Below the pieces are notes generated by a model, which was not told the origin of the DNA, did not search any database, and saw only the letters and a list, made by a program, of their open reading frames with translations. A stretch of DNA of 64,000 nt. Origin: Streptomyces sp. NBC_00457. Its GTDB lineage: Bacteria > Actinomycetota > Actinomycetes > Streptomycetales > Streptomycetaceae. The number at the start of each line of letters is the position of its first letter. Within the stretch, counting starts at the first letter, position 1. Both the position numbers and the translations under genes were made by a program. Of the stretch, positions 27,049 to 35,449 are shown piece after piece. The stretch spans positions 434,001 through 498,000 of the forward strand of contig NZ_CP107905.1 of the NCBI RefSeq assembly GCF_036014015.1, written 5' to 3'.

Positions 27049-28727
27049 CGGTAGATCCCTTCGGGGTCGATCGAGCGCAGGAGGGCCAGTTCGCCGGCGG
27101 TCGGGGGCGGTTCGTGCCGCAGCGGGTCGGCAATCCTGACCTGCCATCCGGTGCGGTCCCGCACGGTCTCGGCGGGGCCCGCGGCATCGGTGCTGACGAG
27201 GCCGGGCGGAGGTGCCCAGGACGCGAGGCGAAAGGGCTCGCACGTCTTGTCCCGTTCGAAGCAGCCGAACTCGGTCACGACCTGGCTGACGTTGCGGCCG
27301 GGGCTGGTGACGAAGCCGACCGTCTCGGGGCAGCGGCGCGGTGATGCGGCCGTCACCACGATCGTCTCCACATGGCTGGCCACGTCGTTGGCGCCGCCGG
27401 AGCCGACCAGGAAGCCGCCGCCGGGCGTACGGCTGGTGTTGATACGGCCCTGCTGATCGATCTGCGCGGCGGACAGGACGCCCAGGGTGCGGTCGGCGCC
27501 GCCCGCGACGAGGCCGCCGAGCACCTCCCACGTCCCGGCGTGCTGACGGCATCCCTGCACATGCCGTTGGGAGAACAGGAACGTGTCTCCGGCCTGCGGC
27601 AGGAAGTCGATCATGCCGAGTTCGTTGACGACCTGGACGTGGACGCCCTCCTCCCGCAGCAGGCTTGCGGCCAGCCAACTGGCCAGGTGGGCCGTGCCGA
27701 TGCCGGCGAGGACGGTGCCGTACCCCCGTGTTCGCAGGGTGCGGGCGATGGTGCGGGCGGCCAGCACCAGGTGGTGTTCGCGGTCGGTCGGTGGCGCGGA
27801 GCGGGCGATGACGTCGGGCACCGCCGCGGTGACCGGCGCGTCCGGGTGGAGGCCGGCCAGCCGCGTCTCCCCCAGGCGGGCCAGGTATCCCTGGTGTCCG
27901 CCCGTTCCCGTGACCCACCGCTCGAACCACTCCTCGGTGAGCGCGGGATCGGCACACGCCTGCGCCAGGTCCTCCAGGAACAGGTAGTCGTCGAGGTAGC
28001 CCTCCACTCCGGCGTCCGCCAGCGGTGTGAGGCCCTGCGGGTGGGCGCCGTACGGGCAGGGGGCGAGGCCCAGCACCCGCTCGGCCGGGATCTGGCAGGC
28101 CGCGCCCGCGGGTGGGTCCGCGCGCACCGTCTCCACCGTGGCGAGGACACCGTGCTCGGCCGCCAGCGCGCCCCACCAGCCCTCCGCGACGGGACCGGAG
28201 AGATACAGGTTGCCCCGCTCGTCCGCACACTGGGCGTGCAGCAGCGTCACATCCGGGCGGAGCGCGGGCACCAGCACGGCCTCCCCTGCCTCGTGCCGCA
28301 GGGCGTCCAACTGCCGATGCCCCTGCGGCAGATCGGAGCCGGACAGCGAGGTGCTGACCGCGAACGGGGCGCCCGTGGCTCCCGCCATCAGCCGTTGCAG
28401 CAGGGAGAGCAGGCTCCACTCCTCGACCGGGAACGGGTCGCCCTCGGGCAGCCTCGCGTAGAGCCGGTTGGGACGGGACGTCGGGAAGGTGTCGCCCGCG
28501 AAGCCGATCACTGCGTGCTCGACCACTCCCGCCATGGTCAGCGCGTGCACCCCCGCGTGCAGGGCGTTGACGCTGATCCGGAACCGGCCCGTGCCCCGGA
28601 AGACCCGGGCGAGCGCCAGCACCAGGGCGTTGGGGCGGGACATGGTCGAGGCGATGTGCACCCGCATGCCCGGCGCCAGGAACCGCCTGCACAGCTCGTC
28701 GGGATCGGCGGCCACCACCGGGCTCAT
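27045..28727 (-). CDS. Fused alpha/beta family I CoA-transferase
   Basis: The protein has 560 residues. The N-terminal half resembles glutaconate-CoA-transferase alpha subunits (PGMRVHIASTMSRPNALVLA, PDVTLLHAQCADERGNLYLS). The C-terminal half from about 320 resembles beta subunits (VLAGIGTAHLASWLAAS, VQVVNELGMIDFLPQAG, GGFLVGSGGANDVAS). The glutamate in NELGMID is the likely catalytic residue. Such enzymes move CoA between acids, and IpdAB relatives in sterol catabolism hydrolyse rings instead. The two subunits are usually separate genes. Coupled by ATGA overlaps to the KS upstream and the KASIII downstream. Confidence 0.83.
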   Translation of the reverse strand: MSPVVAADPDELCRRFLAPGMRVHIASTMSRPNALVLALARVFRGTGRFRISVNALHAGVHALTMAGVVEHAVIGFAGDTFPTSRPNRLYARLPEGDPFPVEEWSLLSLLQRLMAGATGAPFAVSTSLSGSDLPQGHRQLDALRHEAGEAVLVPALRPDVTLLHAQCADERGNLYLSGPVAEGWWGALAAEHGVLATVETVRADPPAGAACQIPAERVLGLAPCPYGAHPQGLTPLADAGVEGYLDDYLFLEDLAQACADPALTEEWFERWVTGTGGHQGYLARLGETRLAGLHPDAPVTAAVPDVIARSAPPTDREHHLVLAARTIARTLRTRGYGTVLAGIGTAHLASWLAASLLREEGVHVQVVNELGMIDFLPQAGDTFLFSQRHVQGCRQHAGTWEVLGGLVAGGADRTLGVLSAAQIDQQGRINTSRTPGGGFLVGSGGANDVASHVETIVVTAASPRRCPETVGFVTSPGRNVSQVVTEFGCFERDKTCEPFRLASWAPPPGLVSTDAAGPAETVRDRTGWQVRIADPLRHEPPPTAGELALLRSIDPEGIYR

Positions 28728-30016
28728 CCGGCGGCCTCCATGATCAGCGCGGAGCTCTGGCTGCCGATGGCGAAGGCCAGGGACATCGCCATGCGCACCT
28801 CGCCGGGGCGGGCGCCTTCGGTGACGTGGTCGTGGTCGCACTCGGGCTCCACGGTCTCGCAGTTGATCGTCGGCGCCAGGCACTGGTGTTTGAGCATCAG
28901 GGCGAGCGCGGCGCAGTTCACCAGGCCCGCCGCGCCGAGCAGATGGCCGTAGACCGGTTTGACGGAGCCGAGCGGTGTCCAGTCGCCGCGCCGGGGTCCG
29001 AAGAGGTGGCCGAGCGCGCGGCTCTCGGCCAGGTCGTTGTAGCGGGTGGCGGTGCCGTGACCGCAGATGTAGTCCAGTTCCCCCGGCGCGGCGCCCGCCG
29101 TCTCGAGGGTGTCGGCCATCAGCCGCGCCGTGCTCTGCCCGCTCAGGTCCATCCGGGTCGCGTGGGCGGCCTCGCTGATGCTGTGGCAGGCCCGCAGCGC
29201 GGCGTAGACCGGTGCCTGCCGGGCCTGGGCGTGCTGCCTGCGTTCCAGTACGGCGACCACGGCGCCCTCGCCGAGCGCGAAGCCGTCCCTGCGCAGGTCG
29301 TACGGCTTGATCGCCCGCCGGGGTTCGGTGTCCCGGGACAGCACGCTCGTGCCCGACGCCGAGTAGACCTGCAACACCTCGGGGGTGAGCGGGAGTTCGT
29401 GGCCGACGACGAACATCACGTCGGCGGCGCCGCGCTGGATCTCGTGGGCTGCCAGGGCCAGCGCCTGATGGCCGCCCACGCAGGCGTTGCTGACGGTGGA
29501 GACCAGTGCCTGCGCGCCCAGCCGGATGGCGCTGAGCGACGCGGGTGTCCCGGCGAGTGAGGCGAAGACCGCCTGGGCCGGGGAGACCGGCGGGCGGGCC
29601 GGATCCCAGGCCGTGCCCGAGGCGGTCTGGGACCACCACTCGGCCGGTCCGCGGGAGCAGGAGGCGACGACCCCGGTGCGTGGCGGGTCGATCGCTCCGT
29701 CGTCCGCCAGGCCGGCGTCCCGCGCGGCGTTCTGCACGGCCGAGAGGACGACGAGGATCTCCCGGCTGTACCGCTTGGCGAAGTTGTCGGGCAGGTCCGG
29801 CAGGTAGGGCGTGTGCTCGAAGTCCCCCAGCCGGCCGGCGCTGTGGATGCCGGTGCCGGAGGAGAGGACCGGCGGCAGCGCGCTGAGCTGGGAGTCGCCT
29901 TCCCGTAATTGTCGCCAGACCATCTCTGGACTGTCGGCGCCCGGCAGTACGAAGCCGAGACCGGTGATGAGCACGTCCTCGAACGCCGTACCGGTTACGC
30001 GGGCCGAATGCGGCAT
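28724..30016 (-). CDS. Beta-ketoacyl synthase (FabF-like), first gene of the minus-strand operon
   Basis: This 430-residue KS has an intact active site: Cys179 in SNACVGGHQAL, His320 in GHGTATRYND, Lys353 and His358 in KPVYGHLLGAAG. It should condense with a malonyl-type extender, unlike the two altered KS later in the operon. The start ATG at 30016 has GGGAGG upstream. Earlier in-frame codons are less likely. No ACP gene was found in the window, so its donor is either an ACP encoded elsewhere or a CoA ester. Confidence 0.88.
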   Translation of the reverse strand: MPHSARVTGTAFEDVLITGLGFVLPGADSPEMVWRQLREGDSQLSALPPVLSSGTGIHSAGRLGDFEHTPYLPDLPDNFAKRYSREILVVLSAVQNAARDAGLADDGAIDPPRTGVVASCSRGPAEWWSQTASGTAWDPARPPVSPAQAVFASLAGTPASLSAIRLGAQALVSTVSNACVGGHQALALAAHEIQRGAADVMFVVGHELPLTPEVLQVYSASGTSVLSRDTEPRRAIKPYDLRRDGFALGEGAVVAVLERRQHAQARQAPVYAALRACHSISEAAHATRMDLSGQSTARLMADTLETAGAAPGELDYICGHGTATRYNDLAESRALGHLFGPRRGDWTPLGSVKPVYGHLLGAAGLVNCAALALMLKHQCLAPTINCETVEPECDHDHVTEGARPGEVRMAMSLAFAIGSQSSALIMEAAG

Positions 30017-30261
30017 GGGGGCCTCCCTGTCGACAGCGGTTGGTCGCCGGAGCGTGGTGAGTGAGCCGGGAAACGCGCTCCCCATCAGCACATCCCGTCA
30101 CCGCCCGGGCGGCCAGGCACGACAGGTACCGCCCGGAGGGCCGCGCCGGGACTCGCGGTACCGGCCGGTCGGCCTCCGCGCCCCCGCCCCGGTGCTCCGG
30201 CGCCGCCCGCCGGAGAAACCTCGTGCGCACCGCCTTGACAGTCCGTACATCCTCCCGGACA

Positions 30262-30279
30262 TTAATGAACATTCATTAA
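30262..30279. promoter_or_regulatory. Palindromic operator between the two divergent core operons
   Basis: TTAATGAACATTCATTAA has 8-base arms around a two-base centre, in a gap of 286 bases between the KS gene on the minus strand and the thiolase on the plus strand. A copy with one change lies before the P450 gene at 45091-45108. This TetR-type site probably controls both operons. The rest of the gap holds no gene. Confidence 0.75.
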
Positions 30280-30302
30280 CCCTCGTGAAGCGGGGTCTTC
30301 CC

Positions 30303-31490
30303 ATGGATGGAACGGGAGTTGTCATCGCCGGCGCCGCGATCACGCGGCACGGCTTCTTCCCAGCGCGGGACTGGAAGGACCTCGTCGTCGAATCCGCGTT
30401 CTCGGCCCTTGAGGACGCACGCCTCGACGCCGGGGACATCACCGACGGCTTTGTGTCGGTCTCGCTGCCGGAGACATTCGAGCAGCAGAACCTCGGTGCC
30501 GTCGCCGCCGACGAACTCGGCCTCGCCCCAAGGGCTTTCAGCCAGATCAACGCCGCCTGCGCCGGAGGAACGGTGGCCCTGCGCAGCGCCGTCGCCGCCC
30601 TCGCCTCCGGCATGGCGCGGGCCGTGCTGGTCATCGGCGTGGAGAAGGTGTCGGACACGGCATCGACCGCCGACTCGATGCTGCACTTCCCCGACGCCGA
30701 GTTCGAGGCGCCGGCGGGCTTCGACTACGTCGACCTCATGGCGCTGATGCAGGACCAGTACATGCGCAAGTACGGCGCCACGCGCGAGGCGATCGCCCAG
30801 TGGGTCGTACAGGACCGCTGGTACGCCACGCGCAACCCGAACGCCGTCGACCACGGTCGGCCCGAACTCACCGTGCCGCAGGTCCTCGACAGTCCCATGG
30901 TGTCGCGGCCCATCACGCGGGCGGCCTGCGGACGGGCCTGCGACGGTTCCTCGGCGGTCGTCCTGATGCGCCGCGAGGACGCTCCGGGAGCGTGCGAGCC
31001 GGTGGAGATCGCGGGCATCGCGCAGGCCACCGGGCCCAACGTCCTGGCCGCGAAGTTCGGCCATCCGGCCTCCGCAGGCGCCGACATCGCCGAGGCGGTG
31101 CCGACCGCGGTGGCCGCCAAGGCCGCCTATGCGCAGGCCGGCATCGAGCCGCAGCACATCGGGCTGGCCCAGGTGCACGACTGCTTCAGCGTGATGGGCG
31201 CGCTGCACCTGGAGGGGCTGGGGATCTTCCCCACGGGCAAGGCCGCGGCGGCGGTGGCCGACGGGGAGACGGCGCTGGAGGGCCGCTGCCCCGCCAACAC
31301 CGACGGCGGCCGGATCGGCCTCGGTCATCCCACCGGTGCCACCGGGATCAGCGTCGCCGTGGAGTCGGCACTCCAACTGCGGGGCCGGTGCGGGGAACGC
31401 CAGGTGCCGGACGCGGATATCGCGGTCTGCCAGTCCATGGGCGGCTCCAACGCCACCAGCGCCGTCGCCGTGCTGCGGCGCCCGCGCTGA
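30303..31490 (+). CDS. Thiolase-superfamily acyltransferase (PhlC/SCP2-type)
   Basis: The protein has 395 residues. Cys86 in NAACAGGTVALRSA is the nucleophile, HDCFSVMGALHLEGLG follows near 290, and the histidine is in GGRIGLGHPTGATG. The C-terminal cysteine of degradative thiolases is replaced in CQSMGGSNATS by a non-thiolase pattern, as in SCP2-type members. With the DUF35 gene and the HMGCS-like gene directly downstream this matches PhlC of the PhlACB C-acyltransferase, the archaeal acetoacetyl-CoA thiolase, or the Ltp2 aldolases of sterol catabolism. First gene of the plus-strand operon. Confidence 0.86.
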   Translation: MDGTGVVIAGAAITRHGFFPARDWKDLVVESAFSALEDARLDAGDITDGFVSVSLPETFEQQNLGAVAADELGLAPRAFSQINAACAGGTVALRSAVAALASGMARAVLVIGVEKVSDTASTADSMLHFPDAEFEAPAGFDYVDLMALMQDQYMRKYGATREAIAQWVVQDRWYATRNPNAVDHGRPELTVPQVLDSPMVSRPITRAACGRACDGSSAVVLMRREDAPGACEPVEIAGIAQATGPNVLAAKFGHPASAGADIAEAVPTAVAAKAAYAQAGIEPQHIGLAQVHDCFSVMGALHLEGLGIFPTGKAAAAVADGETALEGRCPANTDGGRIGLGHPTGATGISVAVESALQLRGRCGERQVPDADIAVCQSMGGSNATSAVAVLRRPR

Positions 31491-31522
31491 ACACCCACGC
31501 AGGAAAGGAGGGACAGCGCTCC

Positions 31523-31975
31523 ATGTGGTCCCCCACGGAACCGATCTACCGCATCGCCACCCCGACCCCCGCCAAGGCCTGGCGCTCGCGCGCCGGTCGC
31601 TACCGCCTCGTCGGCAACCACTGCACGAGCTGCGGGCTGACGTTCTTCCCCGCACGCCGTGTCTGCCCCGACTGCCGATCGCGCGACCTGCGCGAGAGCG
31701 AACTGGCGCCCTTCGGCCGGGTGGTGAGCACGGCGGAGGACCACACCCCGCTGATCGGCCACGCCGGCCGCGCCGCCAGGCCGTTCGCCATCGTGGCCCT
31801 GGAGGACGGGCCCCACGTGCTCACCGAACTCGTCGACGTCGACGCCGGTCACGACGGCGATCCCCCGGCGGTGGCCGAAGGGACCGAGGTCGAGCTGGTC
31901 GTCCGCAAGTGGCGGCGCGAGGCCTCGGGGCCCTACCAGTACGGCTACAAGTTCCGGCCGCGGAGGGCGCGATGA
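31523..31975 (+). CDS. DUF35 OB-fold/zinc-ribbon protein
   Basis: This 150-residue protein has a rubredoxin-like zinc ribbon with Cys34, Cys37, Cys48 and Cys51 (CTSCG and CPDCRS) and an OB-fold ending in KWRREASGPYQYGYKFRPRR. DUF35 proteins scaffold thiolases and gate CoA esters (PhlB, ChsH2, archaeal thiolase/HMGCS complex). AAGGAGG precedes the ATG at 31523. The stop overlaps the next start by four bases, indicating stoichiometric production with the HMGCS-like subunit. Confidence 0.92.
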   Translation: MWSPTEPIYRIATPTPAKAWRSRAGRYRLVGNHCTSCGLTFFPARRVCPDCRSRDLRESELAPFGRVVSTAEDHTPLIGHAGRAARPFAIVALEDGPHVLTELVDVDAGHDGDPPAVAEGTEVELVVRKWRREASGPYQYGYKFRPRRAR

Positions 31976-33096
31976 GCGGCGACTGGCCCCGGCTCACCGG
32001 CATCCCCGTGGACGTCACCGACGCCGCCGGGAACACGTTCGGTCCCGCCACGAACGACGTCGGGATCTCCGCGATCGGCACGGCGCTGCCCGCCGGCCGG
32101 CTCGCCGTGGAGGAGATCCATGAGGTGTGGCGCAATGTTCCGCTGGACGTGGTGCGGCGCAAGGGCGTCACCCACCGCGCGGTGTGCGACCCCGACGCGG
32201 ACGCGGTGACGCTGGCGGCCGAGGCCACGGCCATCGCCCTGCGCGAGGCGTCCGCGACACCTCAGGCGGTCTTCTTCGGCTCGCAGACCGGCCCGTACCT
32301 CACCAAGGCCAGTGCGGCGCTGCTGGCCGACATGGCCGGGCTGCCGCCCGCGTCGTTCGCCGCCGACGTGCAGTTCTCCGGCAAGTCCGGGACGGCCGCC
32401 CTGCTGTGCGCGCTGGCCTGGGTGCGGGCCGGCTTCGCCGAGGCGGCGCTGGCGGTGGGGACGGACACGCTGGGACCGCATGTCGCGCCGGGCGATCCGC
32501 AGGAGTACACCGCGGGCTCCGGAGCGGCTGCGCTCCTGGTCACCCGCGACGCCACGCTGGCCACCGTGGACGCGGTCGGATCGGCGGTCTCCGACACCAA
32601 CGACGGCTTCCGCGCCGACGGCGAGCGGCACATCCGCACCGGTGGGGCGGTGATGACGGCCACCGACATCGGGCTGTACGACCACTGCGTCACCGCCTGG
32701 GAACAACTCGGCCCGCCCAGCAAGCCGTTGCGTTTCCTGGCCGGCCCGCAGCCGGACGCCATCACCCCGATCCGGCTGGCCCGCCGCCTCGGGCAGTCCG
32801 ACCGCTCCGCCCTGCCCTGCGTCGTCGCGCACGGCATCGGCGACACCGGCGCGGCCGCACCTCTGCTGGGACTTGCCCGGGCACTGGAGCTGGCCGTCCC
32901 CGGCGACCGGATCGCGGTCCTCGGCTACGGCTGCGGCGCGGGCAGCGACGCCCTGCTGCTGACCGTACGCACCCCGGCCACGCACACCGGACTCGAAGCG
33001 GCGCTCACGCGGCGGCGCCCGGTGAACTACGCGACGGCCAGCAGGCACGAGAGGCACTTCCAAGCACTGGAGCGACTCGTGGGGAGCTACGAATGA
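31972..33096 (+). CDS. HMG-CoA synthase-like protein lacking the catalytic cysteine (PhlA-like)
   Basis: The protein has 374 residues. VGISAIGTALPAGRLAVEEI and the C-terminal VLGYGCGAGSDALLLTV are signatures of HMG-CoA synthase/KASIII relatives. Where archaeal HMGCS has FACKAGT this protein has FSGKSGT, so the nucleophile is Gly137. HGIGDTG stands where a catalytic His could be. It is therefore probably a structural partner of the thiolase, as PhlA is in PhlACB. The fixed order thiolase-DUF35-HMGCS supports a three-protein complex. Confidence 0.82.
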   Translation: MSGDWPRLTGIPVDVTDAAGNTFGPATNDVGISAIGTALPAGRLAVEEIHEVWRNVPLDVVRRKGVTHRAVCDPDADAVTLAAEATAIALREASATPQAVFFGSQTGPYLTKASAALLADMAGLPPASFAADVQFSGKSGTAALLCALAWVRAGFAEAALAVGTDTLGPHVAPGDPQEYTAGSGAAALLVTRDATLATVDAVGSAVSDTNDGFRADGERHIRTGGAVMTATDIGLYDHCVTAWEQLGPPSKPLRFLAGPQPDAITPIRLARRLGQSDRSALPCVVAHGIGDTGAAAPLLGLARALELAVPGDRIAVLGYGCGAGSDALLLTVRTPATHTGLEAALTRRRPVNYATASRHERHFQALERLVGSYE

Positions 33097-33830
33097 ACGA
33101 ACTGTTCAAGGGACGCACCGCGCTGGTCACCGGCGGTGGCAGGGGCATCGGCGCGGCGATCGTCACCCGGCTCGCCGAGGAGGGCGCGACGGTCGCCGTC
33201 AACGACATCGACGAGGAGGCCGCCGAGCGCATGGCCGCGCAGGTGGGCGGACTCGCCGTACCGGCGAACATCGCCCACGAGGAGCAGGCCCAGGACGTGG
33301 TGGACCGCGTCGAGCGGGCCTGGGGCGGACTCGATGTCCTGGTGAACAACGCGGGCATCGGATTCCGCGGAACGCTCGCGGACCACACGCCGAAGATCTG
33401 GCACAAGGTGCTGTCCGTCAACCTCCACGCGCCCTTCTTCCTGTCGCGCCGCGCCGCGGCCCTGCTCGCCCAGGCCGACGGCGGCGCGGTGGTCAACCTC
33501 TCCTCCGTGGCGATGATCGGCAACGTCGGGCAAGTCGCGTACGACGTGTCCAAGGGCGGGCTCGCCACCCTCACACGGTCACTCGCGGCCGAGCTGGGCC
33601 CGGCCGGCGTGCGCGCCAACGCCGTCTGCCCGGGCTTCGTCGACACCCCCATGCTCGCCATGGCCGAGGACCTCGTCCGGATCGGCGAGAAGCACGTACG
33701 CACCCAGCCGATCAGCCGTTTCGGCACTCCGCAGGAGGTGGCGGCGGCCGTGGCATGGCTGGCCTCCTCAGAGGCGAGCTACGTGACGGGTCAGTGCCTG
33801 TTCGTCGACGGCGGATGGATACGGTCATGA
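33093..33830 (+). CDS. Short-chain dehydrogenase/reductase, FabG-like
   Basis: This 245-residue SDR has LVTGGGRGIGAAIV, NNAGIGFRG, NLSSVAMIGNVGQVAYDVSK with Ser-Tyr-Lys, and the terminal FVDGGWIRS. All catalytic residues are present. VAVNDIDEE suggests NAD(H). It overlaps the HMGCS-like gene by four bases and the ligase downstream by four. It may reduce the ketone made by the thiolase complex or, in catabolism, oxidise a hydroxyacyl-CoA before it. Confidence 0.9.
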   Translation: MNELFKGRTALVTGGGRGIGAAIVTRLAEEGATVAVNDIDEEAAERMAAQVGGLAVPANIAHEEQAQDVVDRVERAWGGLDVLVNNAGIGFRGTLADHTPKIWHKVLSVNLHAPFFLSRRAAALLAQADGGAVVNLSSVAMIGNVGQVAYDVSKGGLATLTRSLAAELGPAGVRANAVCPGFVDTPMLAMAEDLVRIGEKHVRTQPISRFGTPQEVAAAVAWLASSEASYVTGQCLFVDGGWIRS

Positions 33831-33864
33831 CACCGCCGGTGGATACGGTCATGACTCCGCCGGT
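33817..33864 (+). repeat. 24-bp tandem duplication at the SDR-ligase junction
   Basis: Two adjacent 24-base units, 33817-33840 and 33841-33864, differ at one base. The repeat covers the SDR stop and the ligase start, creating in-frame ATG codons at 33815, 33827 and 33851 and the peptide DTVMTPPV twice. Confidence 0.9.
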
Positions 33865-35449
33865 GCGGATCCTGGCGATGGACGATCCACGGGTGCCGGA
33901 CGCCGCGTCCTGCACGGTGGCCGGACTGCTCACCGCCCGTGCCCGCGCGCACCCCGACCGGGTGTTCGCCGTCTTCGCCGACGGGGAGAGCTGGACGTAC
34001 GGCGAAACCCTCCGGCGTTCCCTCGGCGCCGCGGCGGCCCTCGCGGCCTACGGGGTGCGACCGGGTGACCGGGTGCTCTCGTGGCTGCCCAACGGGCCGG
34101 ACGCGCTGCTGGCCTGGTTCGGCACCAACCTCGCGGGCGCGACCTGCGTGCCCGTCAACACCGCCTACCGGGGCCGGATGCTGGAGCACGTACTGGCCAA
34201 CTCCGGGGCGGCGCTGGTCGTCGCGCATCGCGAGCTCGCCCCGCGACTGGCGGAGATCGAGCCCGGGGACCGGCGCCCCACGGTCGTCGGCCCCGATGAA
34301 CTCCACGCCGATCCTGGCGACTTCGAGCCGTATCCAGCGGAGCCGTGGGACACGTTCGGGATCATCTACACGTCAGGCACGACCGGCCCCTCGAAGGGCG
34401 TGCTGTGCTCCTACGTCCACCACTACTCCGCGGCCGTCGCCGCCTTCGCCGGCCGGGCCGGGGAGGGGGACCGCTACCTCGTCCAACTGCCGCTGTTCCA
34501 TGCGGGCGGGACGATCGGGGTCTACGCGATGCTGCTGCTCGGCGGGTCCGTTCTCGTGGTCGACTCCTTCGCCACCGACGCGTTCTGGGACGTCGTCCGC
34601 GCCCACCGCGTCACCTGCTGCACCCTGCTCGGTGTCATGGCGTCCTTCCTGCTCAAGCGCGACCCGGCGGAAAGCGATGCCCAACATCCGCTGAAGTGGG
34701 TGTGGTTGCTTCCGCTCGGCGACAACAGCGCTGAGCTGTCGCAGCGCTTCGGCATCAAGGTCCACACCCTGTTCAACATGACCGAGACCTCGGTCCCGCT
34801 GATCTCCGAGCCGGATCCGAAGGAGAGCGGACTGTGCGGAACGCCGCGCCCCGGCATCGAGATCCGCGTGGTCGACGCGTACGACCGGCAGGTGCCCCCG
34901 GGCCACAGCGGTGAGCTCGTGCTGCGCGCCGACCGGCCGTGGTCGCTGTCGCACGGCTACCACGGGATGCCTGAGGCGACGGCGGCGGCCTGGCGCAACG
35001 GCTGGTTCCACACCGGGGACGCGGTGCGCCAGGACGGTGCGGGCCGGGTCTTCTTCGTCGACCGCCTCAAGGACGCGATCCGCCGCAGGGGGGAGAACAT
35101 CTCCTCCTTCGAGGTGGAGTCCGAGGCGATGACCCATCCGGCGGTGCGCGAGTCGGCCGCGGTGGCCGTGCCGAGCGAACACGGCGAGGACGAGGTCCTC
35201 CTCGCGGTCGCCCCCGCACCGGGCCGAGCCGTCGACCCGGCCGAGTTGATCGAGTACCTCGTCCCGCGCATGCCCCACTTCATGGTGCCGCGCTATGTCC
35301 GCGTCCTGGACGAACTGCCCAAGACGCCCACCGCGAAGGTGCTCAAGCACGCGCTGCGCGCGGAGGGGCTGACGGACGACACCTGGGACCGGCGGCAGGC
35401 CGGGATCACGGTCAAGCGTGAGTCCCTCGGGAGGAGCCGACAGCCATGA
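33827..35449 (+). CDS. AMP-dependent acyl-CoA synthetase/ligase
   Basis: This 540-residue ANL enzyme has its P-loop at YTSGTTGPSKG (181-191), then HTLFNMTETS, GWFHTGDAV, DRLKDAIRRRGENISSFEVE and the A10 lysine in TPTAKVLK (the usual Gly is Ala). It is paralogous to the ligase on the other strand. ATG 33827 is chosen because it overlaps the SDR stop (ATGA); 33815 and 33851 are alternatives created by a tandem repeat. It activates a carboxylate as CoA ester, probably the acid released by the CocE-type hydrolase with which it overlaps. Confidence 0.9.
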   Translation: MTPPVDTVMTPPVRILAMDDPRVPDAASCTVAGLLTARARAHPDRVFAVFADGESWTYGETLRRSLGAAAALAAYGVRPGDRVLSWLPNGPDALLAWFGTNLAGATCVPVNTAYRGRMLEHVLANSGAALVVAHRELAPRLAEIEPGDRRPTVVGPDELHADPGDFEPYPAEPWDTFGIIYTSGTTGPSKGVLCSYVHHYSAAVAAFAGRAGEGDRYLVQLPLFHAGGTIGVYAMLLLGGSVLVVDSFATDAFWDVVRAHRVTCCTLLGVMASFLLKRDPAESDAQHPLKWVWLLPLGDNSAELSQRFGIKVHTLFNMTETSVPLISEPDPKESGLCGTPRPGIEIRVVDAYDRQVPPGHSGELVLRADRPWSLSHGYHGMPEATAAAWRNGWFHTGDAVRQDGAGRVFFVDRLKDAIRRRGENISSFEVESEAMTHPAVRESAAVAVPSEHGEDEVLLAVAPAPGRAVDPAELIEYLVPRMPHFMVPRYVRVLDELPKTPTAKVLKHALRAEGLTDDTWDRRQAGITVKRESLGRSRQP

